Of a stretch of DNA of 64,000 nt, positions 9,019 through 17,402 are shown piece after piece. Source of the stretch: Alterileibacterium massiliense. GTDB lineage: Bacteria > Bacillota > Clostridia > Peptostreptococcales > Anaerovoracaceae. Position 1 is the stretch's first letter. Each line of letters starts with the position of its first letter. The translations under genes and the position numbers were made by a program. The DNA is taken from assembly GCF_900104645.1 (NCBI RefSeq), contig NZ_FNWE01000001.1:311964-375963 (forward strand). Direction: 5' to 3'. Below the pieces are notes generated by a model. That model was not told where the DNA came from. It worked only from the letters and a program-made list of their open reading frames with translations, and did no database searches.

Positions 9019-9630
9019 ATGGAAAACATGGAAAATAAGGTTGTAATTGCCTCAAGAAATGAGGGTAAGATAAAGGAAATAAAAGATGTTCTTTCTAAGT
9101 ATGGAATGGAAGCAGTATCGAGAGATGAGTTCGGCATTCCAAAGTTTGAAGTAGAAGAAACGGGGGAGACTCTCGAAGAAAATTCTATTATAAAGGCGAA
9201 AGCTATATTTGAACTCATTGATGAGGCTGTGATTGCAGATGACAGCGGTCTTGAAGTCGATGCACTAAAAGGAAGACCGGGTGTATATTCAGCAAGATAT
9301 GCGGGAGAGCATTGCTCTATGCAAGACAATAGAGATAAGATGCTTAGAGAACTAAAGGGTGTACCTTCCGATAAGAGGGGTGCAAGGTTCGTATCTGTAA
9401 TAACTTTGATTTTAAGTGACGGTGAAAGACTTATCGCAAGAGGAGAATGCAAGGGAAGAATTGCTTCTGAGGAAAGAGGAGATGCAGGATTTGGGTATGA
9501 CCCGATATTTATTCCCGATGGATTTGATAAAAGCTTTGCAGAGATGAGTCAGGAGCAGAAAAATTCAATAAGCCATAGAGGCATGGCTTTAAAGAGGTTA
9601 GAGGAATTAATTGGTGAAAGAAGCAAATAA
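9019..9630 (+). CDS. rdgB: XTP/dITP diphosphatase (HAM1/RdgB family)
   Basis: House-cleaning pyrophosphatase that hydrolyses dITP, XTP and ITP so that they are not incorporated in DNA or RNA. The 203 residues show the family's substrate motif ASRNEGKIKEI (11-21), ADDSGLEVDAL and YSARYAGEH, and the later FGYDPIF with SHRGMAL near the C-terminus. Length is typical. A second in-frame ATG follows three codons on, so the exact start could be residue 4. The gene overlaps the next one by 20 nt, implying translational coupling. Confidence 0.95.
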   Translation: MENMENKVVIASRNEGKIKEIKDVLSKYGMEAVSRDEFGIPKFEVEETGETLEENSIIKAKAIFELIDEAVIADDSGLEVDALKGRPGVYSARYAGEHCSMQDNRDKMLRELKGVPSDKRGARFVSVITLILSDGERLIARGECKGRIASEERGDAGFGYDPIFIPDGFDKSFAEMSQEQKNSISHRGMALKRLEELIGERSK

Positions 9631-10585
9631 ACGAGGTAAAATTCGCAATTTTTGGCACAAGTTCCTTAGAATGATAATTTACATATGGAAACAGTTTGAT
9701 GACCAGTATTTCAGCGGATTTGCAGCACAAATTGCATATTATTTCTTCATGGCGAGTGTGCCAACGCTTGTTGTGTTGTCAGAGGTGCTCGGATTTTTTG
9801 ATGTTTCACTTGGCTTCGTAAAGGCGTGGCTACAAATGCACATGGAATCCAAGATGAGTGAACTTCTCACAAATATTCTAAATGCTTCATCAGTTGGTGT
9901 CGGAAATGTTTTCCTCATAATATTAGCACTTTGGGCGGCTTCAGCACTTGAATTTTCGCTTGCGAGATTGAATAGCTATATACTTACGGACGGAGTATAC
10001 AAATTCAGATTTTGGACTGAAAGAATTGCTGCAATTCCAACAGCACTTTTGACAATCTTAACTGCTGCAGCAACCATAGTAATAGTTATATATAGTAATG
10101 TTGTATTTGTGGGATTTTCAAATAAATACCAATATGCACCGATGAAATATCTGCTCGCACTAAGGTGGCCACTTATCTTTGGTGCGTTCTTTATAGTTGT
10201 ACTAGTAAATTACTATGTTATACAATGCATCAAGGTGCCTTTTGCAAGCGTACTTCCAGGGTCTGTAATTTCAAGCCTTGGAATATTGCTTATAACATCA
10301 GTTTATTCTTTTTATATAAATAGGGCTCTAAATAGGAATATTTTATATGGTTCCTTATCAAATATAGTTGGAATAATGCTATGGTTCTATCTTATAGCTT
10401 GGGTGCTCTGCATAGGCATGATGTTTAACAAAGCTTGGGATATTGTCATGGAAAGGAATAGGTTGTCAGATGACAAGGTTCTTCAGCTTGTAGCAGAAAA
10501 AATTGAGAAAGATGGAGAGCAGGCAGTAGCAATTCCTGACAAGATTATTAAAAAAATAGAAAACAGGTTAGATAAAGATGAGTGA
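9611..10585 (+). CDS. YihY/BrkB family membrane protein
   Basis: Integral membrane protein of the YihY/BrkB family (once misnamed ribonuclease BN), of unknown molecular function. The 324 residues include about six hydrophobic segments; the segment FAAQIAYYFFMASVPTLVV near the N-terminus is characteristic, as is NILYGSLSNIVGIMLWFYL near the end. Start is TTG 9611 or the adjacent GTG 9614; GAGG at 9601 is spaced suitably for either. It overlaps rdgB at its start and the lipid kinase gene by 8 nt at its end, so these three genes form an operon. Confidence 0.9.
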   Translation: MVKEANKRGKIRNFWHKFLRMIIYIWKQFDDQYFSGFAAQIAYYFFMASVPTLVVLSEVLGFFDVSLGFVKAWLQMHMESKMSELLTNILNASSVGVGNVFLIILALWAASALEFSLARLNSYILTDGVYKFRFWTERIAAIPTALLTILTAAATIVIVIYSNVVFVGFSNKYQYAPMKYLLALRWPLIFGAFFIVVLVNYYVIQCIKVPFASVLPGSVISSLGILLITSVYSFYINRALNRNILYGSLSNIVGIMLWFYLIAWVLCIGMMFNKAWDIVMERNRLSDDKVLQLVAEKIEKDGEQAVAIPDKIIKKIENRLDKDE

Positions 10586-11513
10586 AAAAATTAAAAGAAA
10601 GAAGATGCTCTTTATCCTAAACCCTCGTGCAGGCACAATGCTTGCTTCAAAATATCTAGCTGAGATTTTGGCGGAATTTGAAAAGGGCGGATATATTACG
10701 ACAGTTCTTCTCACGGGAAAAAGAGGAGATGGAAAAACTTTTACCATGGAATATGGCGAGGGAATGGATGTAATCGCCTGTGCCGGAGGAGATGGGACCT
10801 TAAATGAAATAATCGACGGCGTTTTGGATGCAAATTTAAAATGTAAAATCGGTTATATTCCGTCGGGTAGCACAAATGATTTTGCAACAAGCGTAGGACT
10901 CTCCAAAAACATCGTTGAGGCGGCGAAGAATATTGCAAATGGCGTTCCTAGGCCACTTGACATTGGTAGGTTTAATGGAAGATATTTTTCATATGTAGCT
11001 TCATTTGGAGCATTTACCAGCATTTCATATAAAGTGCCTCAGACGCTAAAAAATATTCTGGGTCATGCTGCTTATATACTTCAAGGAGCTACGGAAGTGC
11101 TGAACATAAAGTCTATTCATACCAAGGTATTTGTTGATGAGGGAACAGTTGAACAGACCATACTTGAAGATGATTATATCTTCGGAGCGATTTGCAATTC
11201 AAAGTCCGTTGCAGGAATTGTGACAATAAAATCAGACGATGTATATATGAATGACGGAAGAATGGAGCTGATTTTGGTCAGAAGACCAAAGAATATTATC
11301 GAATTAAATCAGACAACAACTGCTATATTAACTGGCACAATGAATTCAGATTGTATTAACTTCCTCAGTGCAAAAAAGATTAGAATTGAAATCGAGGAGG
11401 GCACTCACTGGACTCTCGACGGAGAATTTGAAAAGGGAGACACTAATAATGAGATAGTGACAATACACGGCGGAATAGAGATTATTTTGCCACAAAATAA
11501 CAACTTGGATTAA
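10578..11513 (+). CDS. Diacylglycerol/lipid kinase family protein (YegS/DgkB type)
   Basis: Soluble lipid kinase of the diacylglycerol kinase catalytic-domain family. The 311 residues have KKMLFILNPRAG at the N-terminus, the catalytic glycine-rich motif GGDGTLNE (70-77), the IPSGSTNDFATSVGL motif and the C-terminal LDGEF that contributes to the active site. In Bacillus the analogous DgkB recycles diacylglycerol from lipoteichoic acid synthesis; YegS-type enzymes use phosphatidylglycerol, so the exact lipid is unclear. The gene overlaps yihY by 8 nt. Confidence 0.92.
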   Translation: MSEKIKRKKMLFILNPRAGTMLASKYLAEILAEFEKGGYITTVLLTGKRGDGKTFTMEYGEGMDVIACAGGDGTLNEIIDGVLDANLKCKIGYIPSGSTNDFATSVGLSKNIVEAAKNIANGVPRPLDIGRFNGRYFSYVASFGAFTSISYKVPQTLKNILGHAAYILQGATEVLNIKSIHTKVFVDEGTVEQTILEDDYIFGAICNSKSVAGIVTIKSDDVYMNDGRMELILVRRPKNIIELNQTTTAILTGTMNSDCINFLSAKKIRIEIEEGTHWTLDGEFEKGDTNNEIVTIHGGIEIILPQNNNLD

Positions 11514-11669
11514 ATAATGATTAGGCTATTATTAAATTAATCATCAATAAAATAATTTAATAAAAATAATAATTGAATATTTAACTGAATTATACAATAA
11601 GTTATTAAATTATAAATTTTAAATAGTTCATTGAAAAATAAAAAAATATTTTTAAATGGAGGAGAGAAA

Positions 11670-12044
11670 ATGATTAAGGAATTTAAGGAGTTTATCTCAA
11701 AGGGAAATGTAATGGATTTAGCAATAGCTGTTGTTCTTGGAGCTGCTTTTACAGCTATAGTTAATTCGCTTGTAAACGACATTATAATGCCGATAATAGG
11801 ACTGATAATAGGTGGAAAGAGCTTTGAAAATCTTTCAATTACAGTAGGAGATGCTGTAATAAAATATGGTATGTTCATACAGAGCATAATCAATTACATA
11901 CTTATTTCTCTCGTTGTATTCCTAATCATAAAGTCTTTAAATAAGTTTAAGAAGAAGAAAGAAGAAGAGCCTGAAAAACCATCAGAGGAAGTTATGCTGC
12001 TGACAGAGATAAGAGATCTATTAAAAAATAAATATAATAGCTAA
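11670..12044 (+). CDS. mscL: Large-conductance mechanosensitive channel
   Basis: Pore-forming channel that opens on membrane tension and releases solutes during hypo-osmotic shock. The start ATG 11670 is chosen because GGAGGAG lies directly upstream, although the frame stays open for 13 further codons. The 124-residue product begins MIKEFKEFISKGNVMDLAIA, the amphipathic N-terminal helix and pore-lining TM1, followed by VNDIIMPIIG, TM2 (about residues 66-88) and a basic then acidic cytoplasmic helix. Length is typical. The 156 nt upstream are AT-rich and show no clear terminator. Confidence 0.95.
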   Translation: MIKEFKEFISKGNVMDLAIAVVLGAAFTAIVNSLVNDIIMPIIGLIIGGKSFENLSITVGDAVIKYGMFIQSIINYILISLVVFLIIKSLNKFKKKKEEEPEKPSEEVMLLTEIRDLLKNKYNS

Positions 12045-12078
12045 TATAAAAGAATTTATAAAAAAGAAGGTGAAATAA

Positions 12079-13170
12079 ATGAAAGAAGCAAAGAGAGCCT
12101 ATAATTTTTCAGCAGGGCCATCTGTGCTGCCAGCTAAAGTATTAAAAGAGGCAGGTTCAGAAATCTTAGATTATAAAGGAACAGGGATTTCCGTTATGGA
12201 AATGAGTCATCGCTCCAAGGAGTTTAAAAAGATAATTGAAGATGCTGAAGAAAATCTAAGAAAGCTCATGAACATTCCTGATGACTATGATGTTTTATTT
12301 ATTCAGGGGGGAGGCACCTTGCAATTTTCAATGGTACCAATTAACCTTCTAACAAAATCCAAGAAAGCGGATTATATAATAACAGGTAGCTGGGCTAAGA
12401 AAGCTTTTGAAGAAGCTAAGAAATTTGGTGATATAAGGGCGGTAGCTTCGTCAGAAGATGAGAACTTTTCATATATTCCGAAAATTAAGCCTAGTGACAT
12501 TAGAGAAGATGCGGATTATGTCTATGTTTGCTACAATAATACTATTTATGGCTCGCATTATAATGAATATCCTGATGTTGGAGATAAGGTGCTTGTTGCC
12601 GATATGTCATCATGTATTCTTTCAGAGGAAATTGATGTTAGCAAATTCGGTCTAATTTTTGCGGGTGCTCAGAAAAATCTAGCTCCAGCGGGACTTACAA
12701 TCGTAATAATTAAGCATGAATTACAGGGAAAGGCACCGACCAATACGCCTGTTTACCTAGATTATGCAACTCATATAAATAAAAATTCCCTCTATAATAC
12801 GCCTCCATGCTGGCAGATATATATCGCAGGAGAGGTTTTCAAATATCTCTTAAACCTAGGTGGTATTTCTGTAGTACATGAAACAAATATGAGAAAGGCT
12901 GATAAAATATACAAATATCTCGATGAGAGCAAGCTTTTCAAAGGGCCAGTTAGAAAAGAGGATAGGTCTTTGATGAACATCACCTTTGTTACAGGAGATG
13001 CAGAGCTTGACAAGGAATTCATAGAGGGTGCAAAAAAAGAAAATATGATTAATCTGGCAGGTCATAGAAGCGTATCTGGCATGAGGGCAAGCATATATAA
13101 TGCAATGCCTGAAGAAGGAGTAGATGCCTTGGTTGATTATATGAGAAGATTTGAAAAGTCACATATTTAA
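12079..13170 (+). CDS. serC: Phosphoserine aminotransferase
   Basis: PLP enzyme that converts 3-phosphohydroxypyruvate and glutamate to phosphoserine in serine synthesis. The 363-residue protein has the classical start YNFSAGPSVLP, the substrate-contact motif MEMSHRS (40-46), FIQGGGTLQF and the PLP lysine in FAGAQKN (Lys199). Length equals the family norm. Ribosome binding site AAGAAGGTG precedes the ATG. serA and serB are not nearby. The next gene follows in the same frame 21 nt after the stop. Confidence 0.97.
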   Translation: MKEAKRAYNFSAGPSVLPAKVLKEAGSEILDYKGTGISVMEMSHRSKEFKKIIEDAEENLRKLMNIPDDYDVLFIQGGGTLQFSMVPINLLTKSKKADYIITGSWAKKAFEEAKKFGDIRAVASSEDENFSYIPKIKPSDIREDADYVYVCYNNTIYGSHYNEYPDVGDKVLVADMSSCILSEEIDVSKFGLIFAGAQKNLAPAGLTIVIIKHELQGKAPTNTPVYLDYATHINKNSLYNTPPCWQIYIAGEVFKYLLNLGGISVVHETNMRKADKIYKYLDESKLFKGPVRKEDRSLMNITFVTGDAELDKEFIEGAKKENMINLAGHRSVSGMRASIYNAMPEEGVDALVDYMRRFEKSHI

Positions 13171-13191
13171 GAAGATAAAGAGGGCAAGGTC

Positions 13192-14610
13192 ATAGTTATT
13201 AAGGATAAAATAAAATTATTAAAAAATAATAAATTTATTTGTGCAGGTTTAATAATCACCATCTTATTAACCTGCATTTTTTGCCCGTGTAATGAAATTT
13301 ATGGAGCTAAATCAAAGAAATATGTGAAGAAAAATCAAAAGGGAGTGACCAGGCATTCTGAGGTAAAGGAGCCTGAGATAAGTGCTGAGTCTTTTGCTGT
13401 TATGTCAATTTCAACAGGAGAGATGGTATATTCCAAAAATCCTGATAGGAAGCAATTCATTTCAGGTCCCGAAAGGCTTATGTGTGCCATATCTGTTACC
13501 GACAATATGCACGATAAGAAAGAGATGAATAATTTTGTCACGGTAAAAGAAGAATATATAGAAAAAGACGATGTTTTTAAAGCGGGTGACAGCGTAAAAG
13601 TCAAGGATTTATTATCTGCTATGCTAATATCTGGGTCAAGGAGTGCAGCTTTTTCACTTGCAGATTATTCTCTTGGAAGCCAAGGTGAGTTTGTGACATA
13701 TATGAATAATAAAGCAAAGCAACTTGAGCTCAAAAACACCAATTTCACCAGCCCTGCTCTTACATATGATAAAGACCAATATAGCAGTGTGAGCGACTAC
13801 GCAGTCCTTACGAGAATAGCGATGAGCGATGATTTTATTAAAAAGATGTCGGGGAAAAAAGGTTATAAAATAAAGACAGAAAAGGGAAATACAATATCAG
13901 TAAAAAATAATGAAGAACTTATAAAGGACGCAGAAAAAGCTAAAAAAAGAGGTTATAGCATCTTTGCTGGAATAATAGATGATAGTGATAATGGAAATAT
14001 CAACTATATGCTGAGTGCTATTAATAAGGATATTAAACTTGTAGCAGTAACATCAAATATTAAAAAAGAAAATGCCTCAAAAGAAATGAACAAGCTCATA
14101 AAGTATGGATTTGTAAAAGTTAAGAAAACCATAGCAGTTGAAAAGAACAAAAAAGCGGGATATGCCTTGATAAAAAATGGAGAAAGGACAATAGTTCCTG
14201 TCTATACAAAGGAAAGAGCCTATGTATATTTGCCTCCTGAGGGCAGTAAATCCTTAATTGAGAAGAATAAAGTAATTGAGAAAAATATCAAGGCTCCTTT
14301 AAAAGAGGGAAAGAAGGTAGGAGAGTATAAGATATATGTTGGTGATGAATTTCAAGGTTCCGTGGATCTTATTATAAAAAAACCGATTTCCACAGGATAT
14401 TTTCCATCTAAGATATATATATCAAATAATGCCATGTATATTTCATCGGGATTGATTTTGCTAATAATATTCCTGAGAATTGAAAGAAAGAGGAGAATAA
14501 AAAGAAGAAATAGAAAGAGAAGGATGAGAAGGGCTGAAAAGGCGAGAAAGATTGCAAGGAGAGAGCTTGCAAAAGAGAATTATAGAAAAAATAGTGAAAG
14601 GTATTTCTGA
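13192..14610 (+). CDS. PBP5-like D,D-carboxypeptidase homologue, active site lost
   Basis: Exported, membrane-tethered protein of the peptidase S11 fold, probably without peptidase activity. Alignment by eye with PBP5-type enzymes puts SGPERLM where the SxxK nucleophile motif (xSLTKLM) belongs, replacing Ser by Gly and Lys by Arg; the SxN motif reads SGS; and no KTG is found. The flanking framework is conserved (AVMSISTGEMVY, LADYSLGS, MNNKAKQLELKNTNF). A signal-peptide-like segment (LIITILLTCIFC) lies only upstream of the first GTG (13324), so the true start must be further 5': the best match to GAGGG at 13180-13184 is codon ATA 13192 (ATT 13198 is the alternative); no ATG, GTG or TTG is available there. 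A TM helix and a very basic tail end the protein, which overlaps uvrC by one base. Confidence 0.8.
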   Translation: MVIKDKIKLLKNNKFICAGLIITILLTCIFCPCNEIYGAKSKKYVKKNQKGVTRHSEVKEPEISAESFAVMSISTGEMVYSKNPDRKQFISGPERLMCAISVTDNMHDKKEMNNFVTVKEEYIEKDDVFKAGDSVKVKDLLSAMLISGSRSAAFSLADYSLGSQGEFVTYMNNKAKQLELKNTNFTSPALTYDKDQYSSVSDYAVLTRIAMSDDFIKKMSGKKGYKIKTEKGNTISVKNNEELIKDAEKAKKRGYSIFAGIIDDSDNGNINYMLSAINKDIKLVAVTSNIKKENASKEMNKLIKYGFVKVKKTIAVEKNKKAGYALIKNGERTIVPVYTKERAYVYLPPEGSKSLIEKNKVIEKNIKAPLKEGKKVGEYKIYVGDEFQGSVDLIIKKPISTGYFPSKIYISNNAMYISSGLILLIIFLRIERKRRIKRRNRKRRMRRAEKARKIARRELAKENYRKNSERYF

Positions 14611-16511
14611 TGTTTAATATTGGTGAAGAGCTAAAAAAACTTCCGAATACTCCAGGTGTTTATCTTCATAAGAATTCTCTTGGCGAGATAATATATGTTG
14701 GGAAGGCTGTTAATCTTAAGAGGAGGGTTTCCTCCTATTTTTCGTCTTCCAAAAAACAAGACCCAAAAGTTAGAGCAATGGTATCAAATATCAAGGAATT
14801 TGAATATATAAATTGTGCTTCTGAACTTGAGGCCTTGGTACTCGAAAGCAATCTAATAAAAGAATATATGCCAAAGTACAATGTTCTTATGAAGGATGAT
14901 AAGAGCTATCCCTATATTGCTATCACACTCTCAGAGAAATTCCCGAGGGTAATAATAACGAGGAATCCTGAAAGAAATGGAAATAAATACTATGGCCCAT
15001 ATTCTGATGTAGGCTCCGCTCGCGTCGCTGTTCAACTTATAGAACAAATCTATCCAATAAAAAAATGTAGCAATTTATCATTTCCTAAGAGCGTAAGACC
15101 CTGCCTTTATTATCACATAGGTAGATGCGGTGGCATTTGTGTAGGCGATATAAAAAAAGACGATTACATGAGAATGATAAGAGAGATAATGGATTTTCTA
15201 GGCGGAAGGGAAACCAGTATTGTTAAGAAGTTAGAGAAAAAGATGAAAGATGCCTCGCTTAAGCTTAGATTTGAAGATGCTGCCGTATATAGAGATTATT
15301 TAAAGGCAATTAATTCTATCGGAGAGATGCAGAGGGCAACAAATATTTCAAATAAAGATATTGATATTCTAATACCGATAAATACATATAAAAATAATGC
15401 CATTATAAAATATAAGGTAAGAGAGGGGAAGCTTGTCGATAGAAGCGTTTGCTATATGGAAAATGCAAATGATGATAATTATAGCGATATGATTCCGGAG
15501 TTTATAAAACAGCATTATGTAGATAAACTTAAATTACCTAGGGAAATCTTGTTAGAAAAAAATAATAAAGAAGAGAAGATTTTAACTGAATTTCTCAATG
15601 AAATAAATAAAAAGAATTATGAAATGAAATATGATGGAAAACACAAGACAAAGCTTTATATTCCTGAAAGAGGAAGTAAGAAAGCTCTGATTGAACTGGC
15701 GAGGGTAGATGCTATCAAATTAAAGGCATCTTTAGATGCGAGAGCCGAGAGAGAGGACGAGAGAAAACTGGAAATAAAGAGAAAGATTACTTCGTTAATA
15801 GAAAGAGCATCTGGACTTAGAGGAAGAGTGCCAAGGACGCTGGGCGATGAAGATGAAAAAGAATATAGAATTGAGGCATATGATGTATCAAATATGAATG
15901 GAATTGATACCGTAAGTGCTATGGTAGTGTATGAGGGTTTAAAACCTGTAAAAAAAGATTATAGAAAGTTCAAAATAAGACTTTCTTCCGGAGATGATTA
16001 CGCTGCACTTGATGAAACACTGACTAGAAGACTAAAAAGAACAATTGATGGTGATTCGGGGTTTAAAGAATATCCGGACATAATATTTGTTGACGGTGGA
16101 ATAGGACAGGTAAGGACGGTTATTAAAGCTATGGAAAGATTATCCATATCAATACCGACTATCGGTCTTGCAAAGGACGATTCTCATAGAACGAGGGCAA
16201 TTGTATTTGAAGACGGCAGCGAAATATCATTAAAAGAAGATAGGATACTTTATAATTATGCTGGTGCTATTCAGGAAGAGGTACATAGATTTGCTATTAC
16301 CTATCAAAGAAATACCAGAGGCAAGAGAATGATAAAATCTGTTTTAGAGGAGATTGATGGAGTTGGAGAAAAGAGAAGAAAGAAGCTTCTCGACCGATTC
16401 AAAAATATAGATAATATAAAAAATGCAAGCTATGAGGACTTGCTTGAAGTTAAAGGTATAACAAGAGAAGTAGCTCACAACATAGTTGAGTTTTTTGCTG
16501 CGGACTTGTAA
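14610..16511 (+). CDS. uvrC: Excinuclease ABC subunit C
   Basis: Nuclease that makes both incisions in nucleotide excision repair once UvrA/UvrB have located damage. The 633 residues show the N-terminal GIY-YIG domain (GVYLHKN with IIYVGKAVNLKRR), the UvrB-interaction UVR domain near 200-240 (RFEDAAVYRDYLKAI), the RNase H-like C-terminal nuclease (EAYDVSNMNG, FVDGGIGQV) and terminal helix-hairpin-helix motifs (IDGVGEKRRKKLL). The start ATG overlaps the previous stop as TGATG, which means coupled translation. Confidence 0.97.
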   Translation: MFNIGEELKKLPNTPGVYLHKNSLGEIIYVGKAVNLKRRVSSYFSSSKKQDPKVRAMVSNIKEFEYINCASELEALVLESNLIKEYMPKYNVLMKDDKSYPYIAITLSEKFPRVIITRNPERNGNKYYGPYSDVGSARVAVQLIEQIYPIKKCSNLSFPKSVRPCLYYHIGRCGGICVGDIKKDDYMRMIREIMDFLGGRETSIVKKLEKKMKDASLKLRFEDAAVYRDYLKAINSIGEMQRATNISNKDIDILIPINTYKNNAIIKYKVREGKLVDRSVCYMENANDDNYSDMIPEFIKQHYVDKLKLPREILLEKNNKEEKILTEFLNEINKKNYEMKYDGKHKTKLYIPERGSKKALIELARVDAIKLKASLDARAEREDERKLEIKRKITSLIERASGLRGRVPRTLGDEDEKEYRIEAYDVSNMNGIDTVSAMVVYEGLKPVKKDYRKFKIRLSSGDDYAALDETLTRRLKRTIDGDSGFKEYPDIIFVDGGIGQVRTVIKAMERLSISIPTIGLAKDDSHRTRAIVFEDGSEISLKEDRILYNYAGAIQEEVHRFAITYQRNTRGKRMIKSVLEEIDGVGEKRRKKLLDRFKNIDNIKNASYEDLLEVKGITREVAHNIVEFFAADL

Positions 16512-16574
16512 TTTTTTAATGTTCATGGTATATTAAGCCGACTATTGATAAATTCTTAAAAGGAGAGTTAAATA

Positions 16575-16865
16575 ATGGCTGATAAAAATCAAATTAATCC
16601 TGAAGTAGAAGATTTAGATGAAGAGGATATTATTACGCTGGAGTTCGATGATGATACAGCAGTTGATGCAGAAGTAATAGGCGTGTTTGAACTTGATGAC
16701 AAAGAATATATTGCCCTTGCACCGATTGACGGAACAGATGATGTATATATCTATGGATATAAGGACAATGATGATGAAACCTTTGAGCTTCTTGAAATTG
16801 AAGATGAAGAGGAGTTTAACAAGGCTGTAGAAGAGTTCGATAAATTGATGGACATAGAGGACTAA
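16575..16865 (+). CDS. DUF1292 domain protein
   Basis: Small, very acidic cytoplasmic protein of 96 residues. The pattern ITLEFDDDTAVDAEVIGVFELDDKEYIALAP is the DUF1292 (YrzB) signature, followed by DDVYIYGYKDNDDETFELLEIEDEEEF in similar order to other members (given here as overlapping family features, not as a search result). In Bacillus the homologue sits with other housekeeping genes; its role is unknown. Strong ribosome binding site AAAAGGAGAG. It stands alone 63 nt after uvrC. Confidence 0.9.
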   Translation: MADKNQINPEVEDLDEEDIITLEFDDDTAVDAEVIGVFELDDKEYIALAPIDGTDDVYIYGYKDNDDETFELLEIEDEEEFNKAVEEFDKLMDIED

Positions 16866-16909
16866 CAAATAGCACTAATAGCAGGGCAATTACTTTATTT
16901 ATAATTTAA

Positions 16910-17012
16910 GAATAAATTTAAGCCGATATAAAATGCGATTTATTTGAACTTAAACTTAGCTTGAGAGCAAGTGATAGGCATCTTTTAAGTCGGCTTTAAA
17001 TTCAATTTATTC
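16910..17012. other. Long-range inverted repeat, possible structured RNA
   Basis: Between the DUF1292 gene and tRNA-Leu, GAATAAA plus AAGCCGA (16910-16926) are complementary, with small bulges, to TCGGCTT plus TTTATTC (16990-17012). Inside, AAAATGC can pair with GCA...TTTT, and ACTT/AAGT with GC/GC form a small apical hairpin near 16953-16972. There is no T-run after the structure, so it is not a terminator, and no convincing open frame. It could be a small RNA or leader; family unknown. Confidence 0.4.
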
Positions 17013-17054
17013 TTTAGATTAGATTTGAACAGACAGTAATTGATTGCAATAAAC

Positions 17055-17085
17055 GGTTGCACGCTTAATTATATTGCTTGCAACC
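17055..17085. repeat. Perfect 7-bp inverted repeat upstream of tRNA-Leu
   Basis: GGTTGCA (17055-17061) and TGCAACC (17079-17085) flank 17 nt that include TATATT, a possible -10. It ends 11 nt before the tRNA. It may be an operator or simply a hairpin in the tRNA precursor. Confidence 0.4.
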
Positions 17086-17096
17086 TCTCTCATTGT

Positions 17097-17182
17097 GCGG
17101 ATATGGCGGAATTGGCAGACGCGCACGGTTCAGGTCCGTGTGACCACAAATCATGAGGGTTCGAATCCCTCTATCCGCACCA
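17097..17182 (+). tRNA. tRNA-Leu (CAG)
   Basis: An 86-nt class II tRNA with encoded CCA. Acceptor stem GCGGATA pairs with TATCCGC; the anticodon stem CACGG/CCGTG encloses loop TTCAGGT, anticodon CAG; a long variable arm follows and the T-arm reads GGGTTCGAATCCC. Confidence 0.97.
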
Positions 17183-17214
17183 AATAATCCCTTGGTTGCA
17201 AGGGATTATTTTAT
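17183..17214 (+). terminator. Intrinsic terminator of tRNA-Leu
   Basis: Perfect 12-bp stem AATAATCCCTTG/CAAGGGATTATT with loop GTTG starts right after the CCA end and is followed by a T-rich tract. The 188 nt from here to murI are AT-rich and contain nothing I can identify. Confidence 0.85.
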
Positions 17215-17402
17215 AATTTTATTAATTTTATTCGCAATTAAATAATTAGGAACTTTATTTAATTAAAAATAATCCAATTTAAAATGATTTATTTTATATG
17301 CAATATACATATGAATACACATAGGTTAAAGAGAAAATATCAAAATAAATAGTCAAATATCAATTATCATATATCAAATACATATGGAAAGGTTTTAGGA
17401 AT

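Noticed and set aside
11537..11893. 118-codon minus-strand frame across the mscL upstream region
   Set aside because: Mostly antisense of mscL; AT-rich hydrophobic composition and no ribosome binding site.
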